Notes: generated by a model not told the origin, from the letters alone. Positions 15,694-24,789 are shown, counted from the first letter of the stretch. The stretch is DNA of 64,000 nucleotides from Anthropogastromicrobium sp050944455 (GCA_050944455.1 JBMNRC010000001.1:1-64000); one strand, 5' to 3'. Made by a program: numbers and translations.

Positions 15694-18306
15694 ATGAAAA
15701 TTACTCACTGTCAGGTCAATCACATTGCGAATCCTGTGGGATATCGCCTGGAGCGCCCGGTTTTCCACTGGACGGTGGAAGACGCGAAGGGAACGAAGGC
15801 GGAATCCGCAAGGATCGTGATCCGGAAAAAGAAAGATCTGTCAGCGGGATCAGAGACATCCCCGGCCGGTGATACCGGCTGGGGAGCTTTTGATTCCCTG
15901 GCAGTCCCGGTCGATCTTAAACCTGAGCCGCGCACCCGCTATGTCTGGACGGTTTCCGTCCGCACGGACGCCGGGGAAGAGGCGGCGAGCGCGGAGAATT
16001 ATTTCGAGACCGGAAAGATGGGCGAGCCGTGGACGGCTTCCTGGATCGGGTGCGACGATTCCGAGCCCAGACATCCCGTTTTCAGCAGAAAGATCAGCGC
16101 CGGCAGCGATATCGCGGCAGCGCGGCTGTACATCACCGGCCTCGGCCTGTATGAGGCGTTCTGGAACGGGAAGAAAATCGGGAACGAATACCTGACCCCC
16201 TACTGCAGCAACTATGACGAGTGGGTCCAGGTGCAGACGTTCGATGTGACGGATATGCTCAGGGAAAACCCGGACGCTGACCTTTCCGTGGCGCTGGGAA
16301 ACGGATGGTACAAAGGCCGTTTCGGCTTCAGCGGCAGGCAGGGCGGCTGGTACGGCGACAGCTGGAAGCTGCTGGCTGAGCTGCATATCCTGCACAGCGA
16401 CGGAACGGAAACTGTGGTCGGGACGGATGAGTCGTGGAGTGTGACGCGGTCAAAAATCACGTTCTCCAACATTTATGACGGTGAGCATCGGGACGATACG
16501 CTGCCGGACACTGACCCGGTGCCGGCGGTGAAAACGGAGGCGCCGAAAGGCGCGCTCTCGGACCGTCTGTCCCTGCCGGTGATCGTGCACGAAGAGATCC
16601 GGCCGAAGGAGATCATTCACACGCCGGCCGGGGAAACGGTCGCCGATCTCGGGCAGAATATCGCGGGATCTTTCCGCCTGCGCCTGCACGGTCTTAAGGC
16701 CGGGGACAAAGTGCATGTCCAGGTCGGCGAGGTGCTCCAGAACGGAAATTTCTACAACGAGAACCTCCGCTCCGCCAAAGCCGAATACTGGTATACGAGC
16801 AATGGGACTGACCTGGTCCTGCAGCCGCAGTTCACTTTTTACGGCTACCGCTACGCGAAAGTCGAGGGAGTGCCGGATCTGACCGCCGACGATTTTACCG
16901 GGCTTTCGATGTACTCGGATGTTCCGCAGATCGGCGAGGTGACCACCGGTGATCCGAAGATCAACCGCCTGATCCTGAACGCGGAGTGGGGAAAGCGCGA
17001 CAACTTCATCGACGTGCCGACCGACTGCCCGCAGCGCGACGAGCGCATGGGCTGGACCGGGGACGCAGAGGTTTTCGCTCCCACGGCTATGTACCAGAGC
17101 GACGCCTACGCGTTCTACACCAAATTCCTGTTCGATATGTCGACGGAACAGAAGAACCACGACGGAGGAGTTCCGGTTGTGGTTCCGGCATTTGAAAACA
17201 CCGGTGCGAGATTCAAAGCAGCCTGCGCCTGGAGCGACGCCACGACGATCATCCCGTGGATCATGTACGAGGTTACCGGAGATCCGGAGATCCTGCGCCG
17301 CCATTATCCGTCGATGAAATCGTGGGTGGATTATGTCACCCGGCTGGAAGATGACGGCCATCAGTGGAGGGACCTGTCTCATTTCGGCGACTGGCTGGCT
17401 CTGGATGGGGACGGCAAGGTAGACTCCGTGCATGGCGGCACCGACAGCGGCTACTGCGCCGAGGTGTATTACCTGTACAGCACCAGGATCACGGCCCGCG
17501 CGGCGAAACTGATCGGAAATTCCGGCGATGCGGAAAAATATGAGACGCTGGCTGAGAAGATCCTGGAATATATCCGCTATGAGTATTTTGCTCCTTCGGG
17601 AAGAAGTACTGTAGACACGCAGACCGGGTATCTGCTGGCGCTGCGCCACGGCCTTTCCGTGGATCCGAAGAAGATGGCGGAGAGACTGGTGGAAAAGCTT
17701 CACAAGAATAATGACCGCCTGCAGACCGGCTTTATCGGCACGCCGCTGCTGGCGGAGGAACTGACGGAGAATAGGGAGAGCGGGCTTGCCTACAAACTGC
17801 TCTTCAATGAGGAGTACCCCGGCTGGCTGTACGAGGTCAACCTCGGCGCCACCACCATCTGGGAGCGCTGGAATTCGATGAACCCGGATGGGTCCGTTTC
17901 CTCCACCGGAATGAACAGCTTCAACCATTACTCCTACGGTGCGATCGCGGAGTGGATCTACTCCAGGGCGGCGGGACTGCGCAGGGACCCGGCGGTTCCG
18001 GGATTCAGGAAGGTGCTTTTTGCGCCGCTGCCGAATGAGAAGCTCGGATCTCTTGACGCTCAGTATGATTCCGCGGCAGGCCTCTGGAAATCCCACTGGA
18101 AGGTGCTCGGGCCGGACCGCCTGGAGGTGTCGCTGACGGTTCCGTTCGGCTGCACCGCGGAAGTTTGCCTTCCGAAGGCTTCAGACCCGGCAGGAAATCC
18201 GCTGCTCACCGTGGATGAGAGCGGAGTGAGCCACATCGGCCCCGGCGAATATACGGCGGTGTACACGACGGCTGAGCCGCTGTATACGGAGGAAAAAGAG
18301 GCCTGA
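15694..18306 (+). CDS. GH78 alpha-L-rhamnosidase
   Basis: An 870-aa enzyme expected to release terminal alpha-L-rhamnose from oligosaccharides or glycosides in the cytoplasm; no signal peptide is visible. The order is an N-terminal fibronectin-like domain, the rhamnosidase N and concanavalin-like domains (about 130-400), the (alpha/alpha)6 barrel (about 410-760) and the C-terminal beta domain. The family signature DVPTDCPQRDERMGWTGDAE contains Asp449 and Glu450, and TTIWERWNSM contains Glu724; these are the conserved acidic residues of GH78. AGGGGAGG at 15677-15684 gives the start. It is downstream of a binding protein and followed by a terminator at 18445, so import and cleavage of a rhamnoside appear coupled. 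Confidence 0.96.
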   Translation: MKITHCQVNHIANPVGYRLERPVFHWTVEDAKGTKAESARIVIRKKKDLSAGSETSPAGDTGWGAFDSLAVPVDLKPEPRTRYVWTVSVRTDAGEEAASAENYFETGKMGEPWTASWIGCDDSEPRHPVFSRKISAGSDIAAARLYITGLGLYEAFWNGKKIGNEYLTPYCSNYDEWVQVQTFDVTDMLRENPDADLSVALGNGWYKGRFGFSGRQGGWYGDSWKLLAELHILHSDGTETVVGTDESWSVTRSKITFSNIYDGEHRDDTLPDTDPVPAVKTEAPKGALSDRLSLPVIVHEEIRPKEIIHTPAGETVADLGQNIAGSFRLRLHGLKAGDKVHVQVGEVLQNGNFYNENLRSAKAEYWYTSNGTDLVLQPQFTFYGYRYAKVEGVPDLTADDFTGLSMYSDVPQIGEVTTGDPKINRLILNAEWGKRDNFIDVPTDCPQRDERMGWTGDAEVFAPTAMYQSDAYAFYTKFLFDMSTEQKNHDGGVPVVVPAFENTGARFKAACAWSDATTIIPWIMYEVTGDPEILRRHYPSMKSWVDYVTRLEDDGHQWRDLSHFGDWLALDGDGKVDSVHGGTDSGYCAEVYYLYSTRITARAAKLIGNSGDAEKYETLAEKILEYIRYEYFAPSGRSTVDTQTGYLLALRHGLSVDPKKMAERLVEKLHKNNDRLQTGFIGTPLLAEELTENRESGLAYKLLFNEEYPGWLYEVNLGATTIWERWNSMNPDGSVSSTGMNSFNHYSYGAIAEWIYSRAAGLRRDPAVPGFRKVLFAPLPNEKLGSLDAQYDSAAGLWKSHWKVLGPDRLEVSLTVPFGCTAEVCLPKASDPAGNPLLTVDESGVSHIGPGEYTAVYTTAEPLYTEEKEA

Positions 18307-18444
18307 CCAGGAAACCTGAGTGATTCAGCCGTCTGGCAGCGGAATTCCGGCAGGTCCGTAACGATGCCGGAAGAGGAAGATACCGAATACGGATGAAGGG
18401 ATCGGATACCGGCGGAACGGCGGCTGAAAGACCTTTGTGAAATA

Positions 18445-18496
18445 AATCCTGACAGAGAGCTGCCCGGGGAGAGCAGAAACCCTGTCAGGATTTTTT
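18445..18496 (+). terminator. Rho-independent terminator after GH78
   Basis: AATCCTGACAG (18445-18455) pairs with CTGTCAGGATT (18482-18492) around a smaller inner stem, followed by TTTT. The rest of the 18307-18713 gap shows no gene. Confidence 0.88.
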
Positions 18497-18669
18497 ATCC
18501 ATCCGCCAGAATACTCCGTCTGAAAAGCGGCAGCGTTCAGGCGGGGTAATTTGCACAGTGAGCGTCCCGGAATTCTTCAGCCTTGAGGATGCCAGACGCA
18601 TGCCATTCCGTTCTGACAGCTTCAGCAATGAAGGACGCAGACACCTGGCTGGCAGGCTGTCTGCTGCCT

Positions 18670-18686
18670 GTATCAATACCTGATAC
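18670..18686 (+). promoter_or_regulatory. Inverted repeat upstream of the GH3 gene
   Basis: GTATCA and TGATAC are separated by ATACC, ending 11 bp before the AGGAGGAG ribosome-binding site. It could be an operator or a leader hairpin. A TACACT hexamer at 18684-18689 is a poor -10 candidate, so the GH3 promoter is unresolved. Confidence 0.4.
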
Positions 18687-18713
18687 ACTGATATAGCAGG
18701 AGGAGAATAAAAC

Positions 18714-21155
18714 GTGAATACCGAAGAGAAAGAAGATTACAGGAATCCGTCGCTGACCCCCGAAAAACGCGCGGAGCTGCTCCTCGCGCAGCTGTCCCTG
18801 CCGGAGAAGATGGCGCAGGTGCAGTGCGTCTGGCTGTCGGATGGCACGGAAGCCGGGGATGAGGCGTTTGCGTCGGGAATCAGAAACGGCATCGGACAGG
18901 TGAGCACCCTGAACCTGCGGACGGTGAAAAGCATCGATGAAGCGGCGGCTCTGCAGAGAAAAGCCCAGCGGCAGATCATGGAAAACAGTCCGCACCATAT
19001 CCCCGCGGTTTTTCATATGGAAGGGCTGTGCGGGGCTTTCCTGACAGGGGCGGAAAGTTTTCCCTCCGGCATCAGCCGCGGCTCGTCTTTCGACCCTGAA
19101 CTGGAAGAAAAAATCGGCAGGATCACGGCCCGGCAGGAGCTTGCCTGCGGCATCACGCAGGTACTCGCCCCTGTGCTGGATGTGGCGAGGGATCCCAGGA
19201 TGGGAAGACAGGGAGAAACCTACGGCGAGGATCCGACCCTGAACGCTGCGATGGGAACCGCGCTGGTGAAAGGCGAACAGGGCAGCGAAGTGGATGGCAG
19301 GCACACTGAGGCCTGCGCGAAGCATTTCCTGGGCTTCCACACCTCGCAGGGAGGAATCCACGGCGCGCACGTCGAGATGGGCGACCGGCTTCTGGACGAA
19401 GTGTTCGGCAAGCCTTTCCAGGCGGCCATCCGCGAAGGCGGGCTGAAAGCCGTGATGCCGGATTACTGCTCGACGTCGGGGGAGCCGATGTCCGTGTCGA
19501 AAAAATACCTCACCCGCCTGCTCCGGGACGAGATGGGGTTTGAGGGAGCGGTGATTTCCGACTACTGTGCGGTCGCCAACGCGCACGAAGTTCAGCACAT
19601 CGGGGAATCGCTGGCGCAGGCCGGGTACCGCGCCATGAAAGCCGGCATGGACTGCGAGATGCCGGAACCGGCGGCGTACTCGGACGAACTGGAAAGAATG
19701 TTCGCTTCCGGCGAGGCGGATATTAATGTTCTCGACACCGCCTGCCGGCGCGTGCTGGAAGCGAAATTCAGGATGGGACTGTTTGAGCATCCGTTCGCGC
19801 TGGAGGGCAGTGAGCTGCACCGGGTGTTCGACAGCAGCGAAGAGGACCGCGAGGTCAGTCTGCAGTCCGCAAGAGAGTCCCTGGTCCTGCTCAAAAATGA
19901 CGGCGTTCTGCCGCTCCGGACAGAGAAAATCCGCCGGATCGCGCTCATCGGTCCGCACGCGGACAACGCAAGATCGTTCTTCGGGGGATATACGCATCTC
20001 TCGATGGTGGAGGCGGTGCACGCGGTGGCCAATTCCACTGCGGGCGTCGGGAAATCCGGCTCGATGGACGGCGCCGACGTCCCGCTCGTCCCGGGAACGC
20101 AGATCCAGTCGGACGAAACCGAAGAATTTAACGAGATCCTGCGCTGGGTCAAGCCGGGCTGCCGAAGCCTTTATGAACAGCTCCGCGAGGATCTCCCCGA
20201 TACGGAGATCGTATATGCCCACGGCTATTACATCGCCGGGAATGACCACTCCGGCTTTGAGGAAGCGCTGAAGGCGGCGGAAAACGCCGATATTGTGATT
20301 CTGACGCTCGGCGGAAAGCACGGGTCGTGCTCTGTGGCTTCCATGGGCGAAGGCGTCGACGCTTCCGACATCAACCTTCCGGAGTGCCAGGACGCGTTCA
20401 TCCGCGAGGTCAGCCGCCTCGGAAAGCCGCTGATCGGCATTCATTTCAACGGGCGTCCGATTTCCAGCGATACGGCGGACGAGCGTCTGAACGCGATTGT
20501 GGAAGCCTGGAATCCGTCCGAATGGGGTGCCCGGGCAATCAGCGAAGTGCTGAGAGGCGTTATCGACCCGTCCGGGAGAATGCCGGTGACCGCGGCCAGA
20601 TGCGCCGGGCAGGTCCCGATCTACTACAATCATCCGGCGGGATCCTACTGGCATCAGGGCAGCAGCATCGGTTTCCAGACTTACGTGGATCTGCCGCACA
20701 CGCCGCGCTGGTATTTCGGCCAGGGCCTGTCCTACACGACATTTGCCTACTCCGGCCTTGAACTCTCGGCGATCGAAACTGAGCCGTTCTCGCCGGTGAA
20801 GATCAGCGCGGTGGTCACCAACACCGGGGAACGCAGGGGAACCGAGGTTGTCCAGCTGTATGTGAGCGACCGCTTTGCCAGCATGTCGCGCCCGGTGCAG
20901 GAATTTGCCGGGGCCGCCCGCGTGACGCTGGATCCGGGAAAGAGCAGCCGGGTTGTGTTCACCCTTTATCCGTCGCAGATGGCTTTTCTCGACGAGGACA
21001 TGAAATGGAAGATCGAGAAGGGAGATTTCGAGGTCCGCGTCAGCCATTCCTCGGAGGACGTCCGGCTGAGAGGATCGTTCCGCGTGACGGAGGACGCGTG
21101 GATTGAGGGAAGAGACCGCGCGATGGCGGCGAAAGCGGAGGTCATCGCACAGTAA
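18714..21155 (+). CDS. GH3 family glycoside hydrolase (beta-glucosidase/beta-xylosidase type)
   Basis: An 813-aa intracellular exo-glycosidase. The N-terminal TIM barrel contains the nucleophile Asp283 in GAVISDYCAV, where most members have SDW. The alpha/beta sandwich domain follows (about 390-640), and a C-terminal fibronectin III-like domain contains GTEVVQLYVSD. GRQGETYGEDP and KHFLGFHTSQGG are typical GH3 substrate-binding stretches. The start is GTG at 18714, supported by AGGAGGAG at 18698-18705. A terminator at 18445-18496 separates it from GH78. Substrate specificity cannot be read from the sequence; beta-glucosides or beta-xylosides are the common choices. Confidence 0.94.
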   Translation: MNTEEKEDYRNPSLTPEKRAELLLAQLSLPEKMAQVQCVWLSDGTEAGDEAFASGIRNGIGQVSTLNLRTVKSIDEAAALQRKAQRQIMENSPHHIPAVFHMEGLCGAFLTGAESFPSGISRGSSFDPELEEKIGRITARQELACGITQVLAPVLDVARDPRMGRQGETYGEDPTLNAAMGTALVKGEQGSEVDGRHTEACAKHFLGFHTSQGGIHGAHVEMGDRLLDEVFGKPFQAAIREGGLKAVMPDYCSTSGEPMSVSKKYLTRLLRDEMGFEGAVISDYCAVANAHEVQHIGESLAQAGYRAMKAGMDCEMPEPAAYSDELERMFASGEADINVLDTACRRVLEAKFRMGLFEHPFALEGSELHRVFDSSEEDREVSLQSARESLVLLKNDGVLPLRTEKIRRIALIGPHADNARSFFGGYTHLSMVEAVHAVANSTAGVGKSGSMDGADVPLVPGTQIQSDETEEFNEILRWVKPGCRSLYEQLREDLPDTEIVYAHGYYIAGNDHSGFEEALKAAENADIVILTLGGKHGSCSVASMGEGVDASDINLPECQDAFIREVSRLGKPLIGIHFNGRPISSDTADERLNAIVEAWNPSEWGARAISEVLRGVIDPSGRMPVTAARCAGQVPIYYNHPAGSYWHQGSSIGFQTYVDLPHTPRWYFGQGLSYTTFAYSGLELSAIETEPFSPVKISAVVTNTGERRGTEVVQLYVSDRFASMSRPVQEFAGAARVTLDPGKSSRVVFTLYPSQMAFLDEDMKWKIEKGDFEVRVSHSSEDVRLRGSFRVTEDAWIEGRDRAMAAKAEVIAQ

Positions 21156-21369
21156 CAGAATCGCAAAAGGGCCCGGATGTTCTGCAGGAGGGAGAACCCC
21201 GGAAGCTGCGGCAGCGCGGCGCCGGGCAGCATTGGAAAAAGCCGCAGAGTCTGCAGCCGCGGAACAGAAGAGGAGCTGATGAGGCTTCGGCTGCCCCGGG
21301 GGAAAAGACCTTTCCGTACTCCGCAAAATTGCCTCTGAAATCACAGAATGTTCACGGTCTGACCCTTTT

Positions 21370-21398
21370 TTGGACACAATCCTCTGGTATCTTATAAT
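21370..21398 (+). promoter_or_regulatory. Near-consensus sigma-A promoter in the GH3-HAD gap
   Basis: TTGGAC at 21370-21375 and TATAAT at 21393-21398 are separated by 17 bp. GTCAGAAG (21400-21407) and CTTCTGAC (21416-21423) form an inverted repeat spanning the predicted start site near 21405, which could serve as operator or 5' hairpin. Confidence 0.78.
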
Positions 21399-21404
21399 CG
21401 TCAG

Positions 21405-21497
21405 AAGGAAACAAGCTTCTGACCTTTCTCATACAAATCCCCCTTTGAAGAACGTGTACAGACCCCCGGAAGATGCGGCTTCCGGGGGTCTTCTTTT
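21405..21497 (+). ncRNA. Candidate small RNA of about 93 nt
   Basis: A strong promoter is followed about 60 nt later by a strong terminator with no ATG-initiated reading frame between. The HAD gene downstream has its own promoter-like sequence at 21571. The transcript would therefore be a short free RNA ending in a GACCCCCGGAAG hairpin. It matches no family I know (not 6S, SRP, tmRNA or a known riboswitch). Alternatives are a leader attenuator for the HAD gene, or simply a distal GH3 terminator beside a chance promoter. Confidence 0.4.
21461..21497 (+). terminator. Strong Rho-independent terminator
   Basis: A perfect 12-bp stem GACCCCCGGAAG/CTTCCGGGGGTC around ATGCGG, followed by TTCTTTT. 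It ends the candidate small RNA and could also stop GH3 read-through. Confidence 0.93.
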
Positions 21498-21570
21498 ATG
21501 GTGCGCCCGGCGGCGCACGTTTCTAGCTGATGAAAGTGCAGAGTCCGCCCGGATTTTTGCGGAAGACCTC

Positions 21571-21599
21571 TTCATGCCGGCAGCGGTTTGTGGTATTCT
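21571..21599 (+). promoter_or_regulatory. Probable promoter of the HAD/TRIC operon
   Basis: TTCATG (21571-21576), a 17-bp spacer and TATTCT (21594-21599) preceded by TGG, an extended -10. It lies about 80 bp before the HAD start. Confidence 0.55.
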
Positions 21600-21681
21600 T
21601 TGTAGCGGCTTTGGAGCCGGCCTTTGCGGCCCGATACTGGTAAATCTGGTTTTTCTGATGTCTCTGAGGAAGGAGCACCAC

Positions 21682-22326
21682 ATGGGATATGACGCGATAT
21701 TGTTTGATCTGGACGGAACGCTGACGGATTCCGGACCCGGAATCCTCAACGCGGCCGAATATACATTCCGCAGATTCGGCATGCCGGTGCCGGACCGGCA
21801 GGCGCTCCGTGTTTTCGTCGGTCCGCCGCTGGAGATGACGTTCAAAAAATTCGGGATCCCGGACAGCAGGATTCCGGAGGCGATTGACTGTTTCCGCGAG
21901 TACTATACGCCGAAGGGCTATCTGGAAAACTCGCCCTACCCGGGAATCGAAAATCTTCTGGCCAGACTGCGAAAAAGCGGCAGAAAGCTCTACGTCGCGA
22001 CGTCGAAGGTCGAGAACATGGCCTACGCGGTGCTGAACCATTTCGGACTGATGAAATATTTTGACGGAGTGACGGGCTCGACGCCCGACGGTTCCCGCGT
22101 CACGAAAGTGGATGTGCTCAGGGTGATGCTGGACGGAATCAGGACGGAGCGCCCGGTGCTGGTCGGAGATACGATTTTTGACGTGCAGGGGGCCGCCGAG
22201 GCGGGGCTTCCCTGTGTGGGAGTTTCCTGGGGATACGGGGACAGGAAACAGATGCTTTCGGGCGGCGCGGTCTGCGTTGCGGATACGATGGATGAACTTT
22301 TTGAAGCATTGACCTCAGAGGTATGA
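21682..22326 (+). CDS. HAD-family phosphatase, phosphoglycolate-phosphatase-like
   Basis: A 214-aa haloacid-dehalogenase hydrolase. Motif I is FDLDGTLTD with nucleophile Asp9 and Asp11. The small helical cap lies between about residues 16 and 80, motif II is VATSK, and motif IV is LVGDTIFDVQGAAEAG. It resembles Gph/PpaX-type phosphatases. The frame is open upstream, but AGGAAGGAG directly before 21682 sets the start. The stop is 3 bp from the next start, so the TRIC-like gene is translationally coupled. Exact phosphate ester unknown. Confidence 0.9.
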   Translation: MGYDAILFDLDGTLTDSGPGILNAAEYTFRRFGMPVPDRQALRVFVGPPLEMTFKKFGIPDSRIPEAIDCFREYYTPKGYLENSPYPGIENLLARLRKSGRKLYVATSKVENMAYAVLNHFGLMKYFDGVTGSTPDGSRVTKVDVLRVMLDGIRTERPVLVGDTIFDVQGAAEAGLPCVGVSWGYGDRKQMLSGGAVCVADTMDELFEALTSEV

Positions 22327-22329
22327 CCA

Positions 22330-23031
22330 ATGGCCTGGCTTGTGCTGTTTGATTTCCTTGGGACGATTGCATTCGCGATTTCCGGCGCGATCACCGCGAT
22401 CCGGCACCGTATGGATATCTTCGGGGTGAACATCCTTGCCGTGGTTACGGCGACGGGCGGCGGGATGCTCAGGGACATCATCATCGGGGATTTTCCGCCG
22501 AAGGCCTTCCGGGATCCCTTCTATGTGCTGGTTTCCATGGCGACGGCCAACGCCGTCTTTGTTTTTCTGTACTTCAGGCAGGGAAAGCGCCTGGAGAAAG
22601 GCGGAAACGAAAAAAAGCTTCCCGTCAGCATCAGCCAGGTGTATGAGGAAACGCTGTTCTGGCTCGACACGCTGGGACTCGGCGCTTTCACGGTGGACGG
22701 CGTGATCATCGGGATCAACGCCGGAAAGACCGACGGCCTGTTTTTCATCACTTTTCTGGGAGTCCTGACCGGCGTCGGCGGAGGCGTTCTCCGGGACCTG
22801 CTTGCGGGAGAAACGCCGGCGATCTTCGTGAAGCACATCTATGCTCTGGCGGCCATCTCCGGCGGCCTGCTGACGGCCATTCTTTACCGGATCAGCGCGC
22901 CGCACAGCGTGTGTATGATCTCGGGTTTTCTGGCGGTTCTTCTGATCCGCTGGCTGGCGCGCCATTTCCGGTGGAATCTTCCCCGGATCGGCAGATCCGC
23001 GGGCCGCGGCCGGGGCTATCCGTCCGGCTGA
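22330..23031 (+). CDS. TRIC cation channel family membrane protein (UPF0126/YadS type)
   Basis: A 233-aa integral membrane protein with about seven transmembrane helices arranged as two homologous halves. Each half carries a glycine-rich signature: TATGGGMLRDIIIGD and TGVGGGVLRDLLAGE. This duplicated motif is diagnostic of the prokaryotic TRIC family (formerly glycine-transporter-like), thought to conduct monovalent cations. The C-terminal tail is basic and glycine-rich. The start lies 3 bp after the HAD stop and probably depends on coupling. Physiological role unproven. Confidence 0.92.
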   Translation: MAWLVLFDFLGTIAFAISGAITAIRHRMDIFGVNILAVVTATGGGMLRDIIIGDFPPKAFRDPFYVLVSMATANAVFVFLYFRQGKRLEKGGNEKKLPVSISQVYEETLFWLDTLGLGAFTVDGVIIGINAGKTDGLFFITFLGVLTGVGGGVLRDLLAGETPAIFVKHIYALAAISGGLLTAILYRISAPHSVCMISGFLAVLLIRWLARHFRWNLPRIGRSAGRGRGYPSG

Positions 23032-23090
23032 TGCCTGACCGGAAGCTCAGCGCTATCTTCCGAAACCGGCGCGGACTGTCTTCATTCTGT

Positions 23091-23119
23091 TTGTGGTACG
23101 GCCGTACATCTGATATAAT
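23091..23119 (+). promoter_or_regulatory. Promoter of the flavodiiron gene with a palindromic operator in the spacer
   Basis: TTGTGG (23091-23096), 17-bp spacer and TATAAT (23114-23119) with an extended TGA. The spacer contains the perfect 12-bp palindrome GTACGGCCGTAC (23096-23107), well placed for a repressor dimer, for example one sensing oxygen or nitric oxide. Confidence 0.75.
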
Positions 23120-23181
23120 GAAAGTTACCGACAGCGTCCGATGCGGCCGGAATTCAGACTACGCACTAAGGAGAGCAGAAC

Positions 23182-24789
23182 ATGAGAAAGCATGTAAAGT
23201 CGAATGTCAGCTGGGTTGGATATCTGGACTGGGATCTGAAGAAATTTCACGGGGATGAGTACTCCGTCGGCCACGGCTCCAGCCAGAATTCCTACCTGAT
23301 TGAGGAGGAGAAGACGGTTCTGGTGGATACGGTATGGCTGCCGCATTCTTCGGAATGGCTGGACAATCTCAAATCCGAGATCGACCTGCATAAAATTGAC
23401 TTTATCGTGATGAACCATGGCGAGCAGGATCATTCAGGCGCCCTCACCGCACTTATGCGCGAGATCCCCGATACGCCGATTTACTGCACCGCGAGAGCCG
23501 TCAAAAGCATCGAGGGCCAGTACGGAAAACACGGGTGGAATTTCCATCCGGTCAAAACCGGGGATTCGATTGATATCGGCAACGGCAAAAAACTGATCTT
23601 CATCGAGATGACGATGCTTCACTGGCCGGATTCCATGGCGACGTATCTCACGGGCGACAATATCCTTTTCTCGATGGACGCTTTCGGGCAGCATTTTGCC
23701 TGCGGAGAACTGTTCAACGACAAAGCGGACCAGGAACTGCTGTACCGCGAGGCGATGAAGTATTTCGTCAATATCATCCATCCGTTCGCGTCTTTTGTCA
23801 GGCCGAAGATTCAGGAAATCCTGGCGATGAATCTTCCGATCGACATCATCGCTCCGTCCCACGGCGTGATCTGGAGGGACAATCCGATGCAGATCGTGGA
23901 CAAATATGCCGAGTGGGCGGACGACTACCAGGAGGACCAGGTGACGGTCGCTTACGATACCATGTGGAAGGGAACCGAGAAGCTGGCTCACGCGATCGCC
24001 GACGAAATCCACGTGCAGAGCCCGGACACCCGCGTCAAAGTGCTCAATCTTTCCCACGAGGATAAAAACGACGTGATGACCGAAGTCTTCAGATCCAGAG
24101 CCATCGCGGTCGGTTCCCCGACGTGCGTCAACGACGTCCTGACTTCCGTAGCCGGGTGGCTGTCGATGCTGAAAACGCTGAATTTCAAAAAGAAGAGAGG
24201 CGGGGCGTTCGGCTGCTACGGCTGGGGCGGCGGTGCTGTACGGATTATTGAGGAAGACCTGAAGAAGGCCGGCTTTGAAGTGATCAGCACGAACGTGGCT
24301 TCCAACTGGAATCCTGACGAGGCGGATTTCGCGAAAATCCCGGCTTTTGTGCGGGAGCTTCTCGGAAGGCAGGGGGAGGACACCGGATACCGCAGATATA
24401 CCTGTCCGGTGTGCGGATGGACGTATGACGAGGCGAAAGGCCTTCCGGAGCAGGGGATCCCTGCCGGAACCCGCTGGGAAGACGTGCCCGCGGATTTCCG
24501 CTGCGGAGTCTGCGGTGAGACAAAGAAGAGATTCCGCAAGGCGGAGACTGAGGCGGAGAAAGCACAGGCCGCATTAAAATCTGTGGATGAGAAAAAGGAA
24601 GATCTGAAGGCGGAGGAGAGTGCCGCGGGGTATAAGAAATATACCTGCTCGGTGTGCCACTGGACTTACGACGAGGCAAAGGGCCTTCCTGACCAGGGCA
24701 TCCCGGCCGGAACCCGGTGGGAAGACCTTCCTGCAGACTTCCGCTGCCCGGTCTGCCATCTGCCCAAGGCAAAGTTTCAGGAGGACTGA
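23182..24789 (+). CDS. Flavodiiron protein with two C-terminal rubredoxin domains
   Basis: A 535-aa cytoplasmic enzyme of the FprA/NorV class that reduces O2 and/or NO to protect anaerobes. The N-terminal beta-lactamase-fold diiron domain (about 1-250) shows the ligand motif HGEQDHSG and later diiron ligands. A flavodoxin domain follows (about 255-395, GSPTCVNDVL and CYGWGGGAVR). Two rubredoxin domains are then joined by a charged linker. Rubredoxin 1 has Cys408, 411, 441 and 444; rubredoxin 2 has Cys489, 492, 522 and 525. In rubredoxin 2 the glycine after each CxxC is histidine (CSVCH, CPVCH). AAGGAG precedes the ATG. Usual proteins carry no rubredoxin or one. Electron donor not in the window. 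Confidence 0.96.
   Translation: MRKHVKSNVSWVGYLDWDLKKFHGDEYSVGHGSSQNSYLIEEEKTVLVDTVWLPHSSEWLDNLKSEIDLHKIDFIVMNHGEQDHSGALTALMREIPDTPIYCTARAVKSIEGQYGKHGWNFHPVKTGDSIDIGNGKKLIFIEMTMLHWPDSMATYLTGDNILFSMDAFGQHFACGELFNDKADQELLYREAMKYFVNIIHPFASFVRPKIQEILAMNLPIDIIAPSHGVIWRDNPMQIVDKYAEWADDYQEDQVTVAYDTMWKGTEKLAHAIADEIHVQSPDTRVKVLNLSHEDKNDVMTEVFRSRAIAVGSPTCVNDVLTSVAGWLSMLKTLNFKKKRGGAFGCYGWGGGAVRIIEEDLKKAGFEVISTNVASNWNPDEADFAKIPAFVRELLGRQGEDTGYRRYTCPVCGWTYDEAKGLPEQGIPAGTRWEDVPADFRCGVCGETKKRFRKAETEAEKAQAALKSVDEKKEDLKAEESAAGYKKYTCSVCHWTYDEAKGLPDQGIPAGTRWEDLPADFRCPVCHLPKAKFQED

Noticed and set aside
18537..21377. A very long open frame on the minus strand across the GH3 gene
   Set aside because: It is an antisense shadow of a GC-rich gene: the plus strand has the GH3 motifs, RBS and start, while the minus frame has no RBS, no motifs and biased composition. 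The same applies to the long minus-strand frame across alaS (54511-57210).
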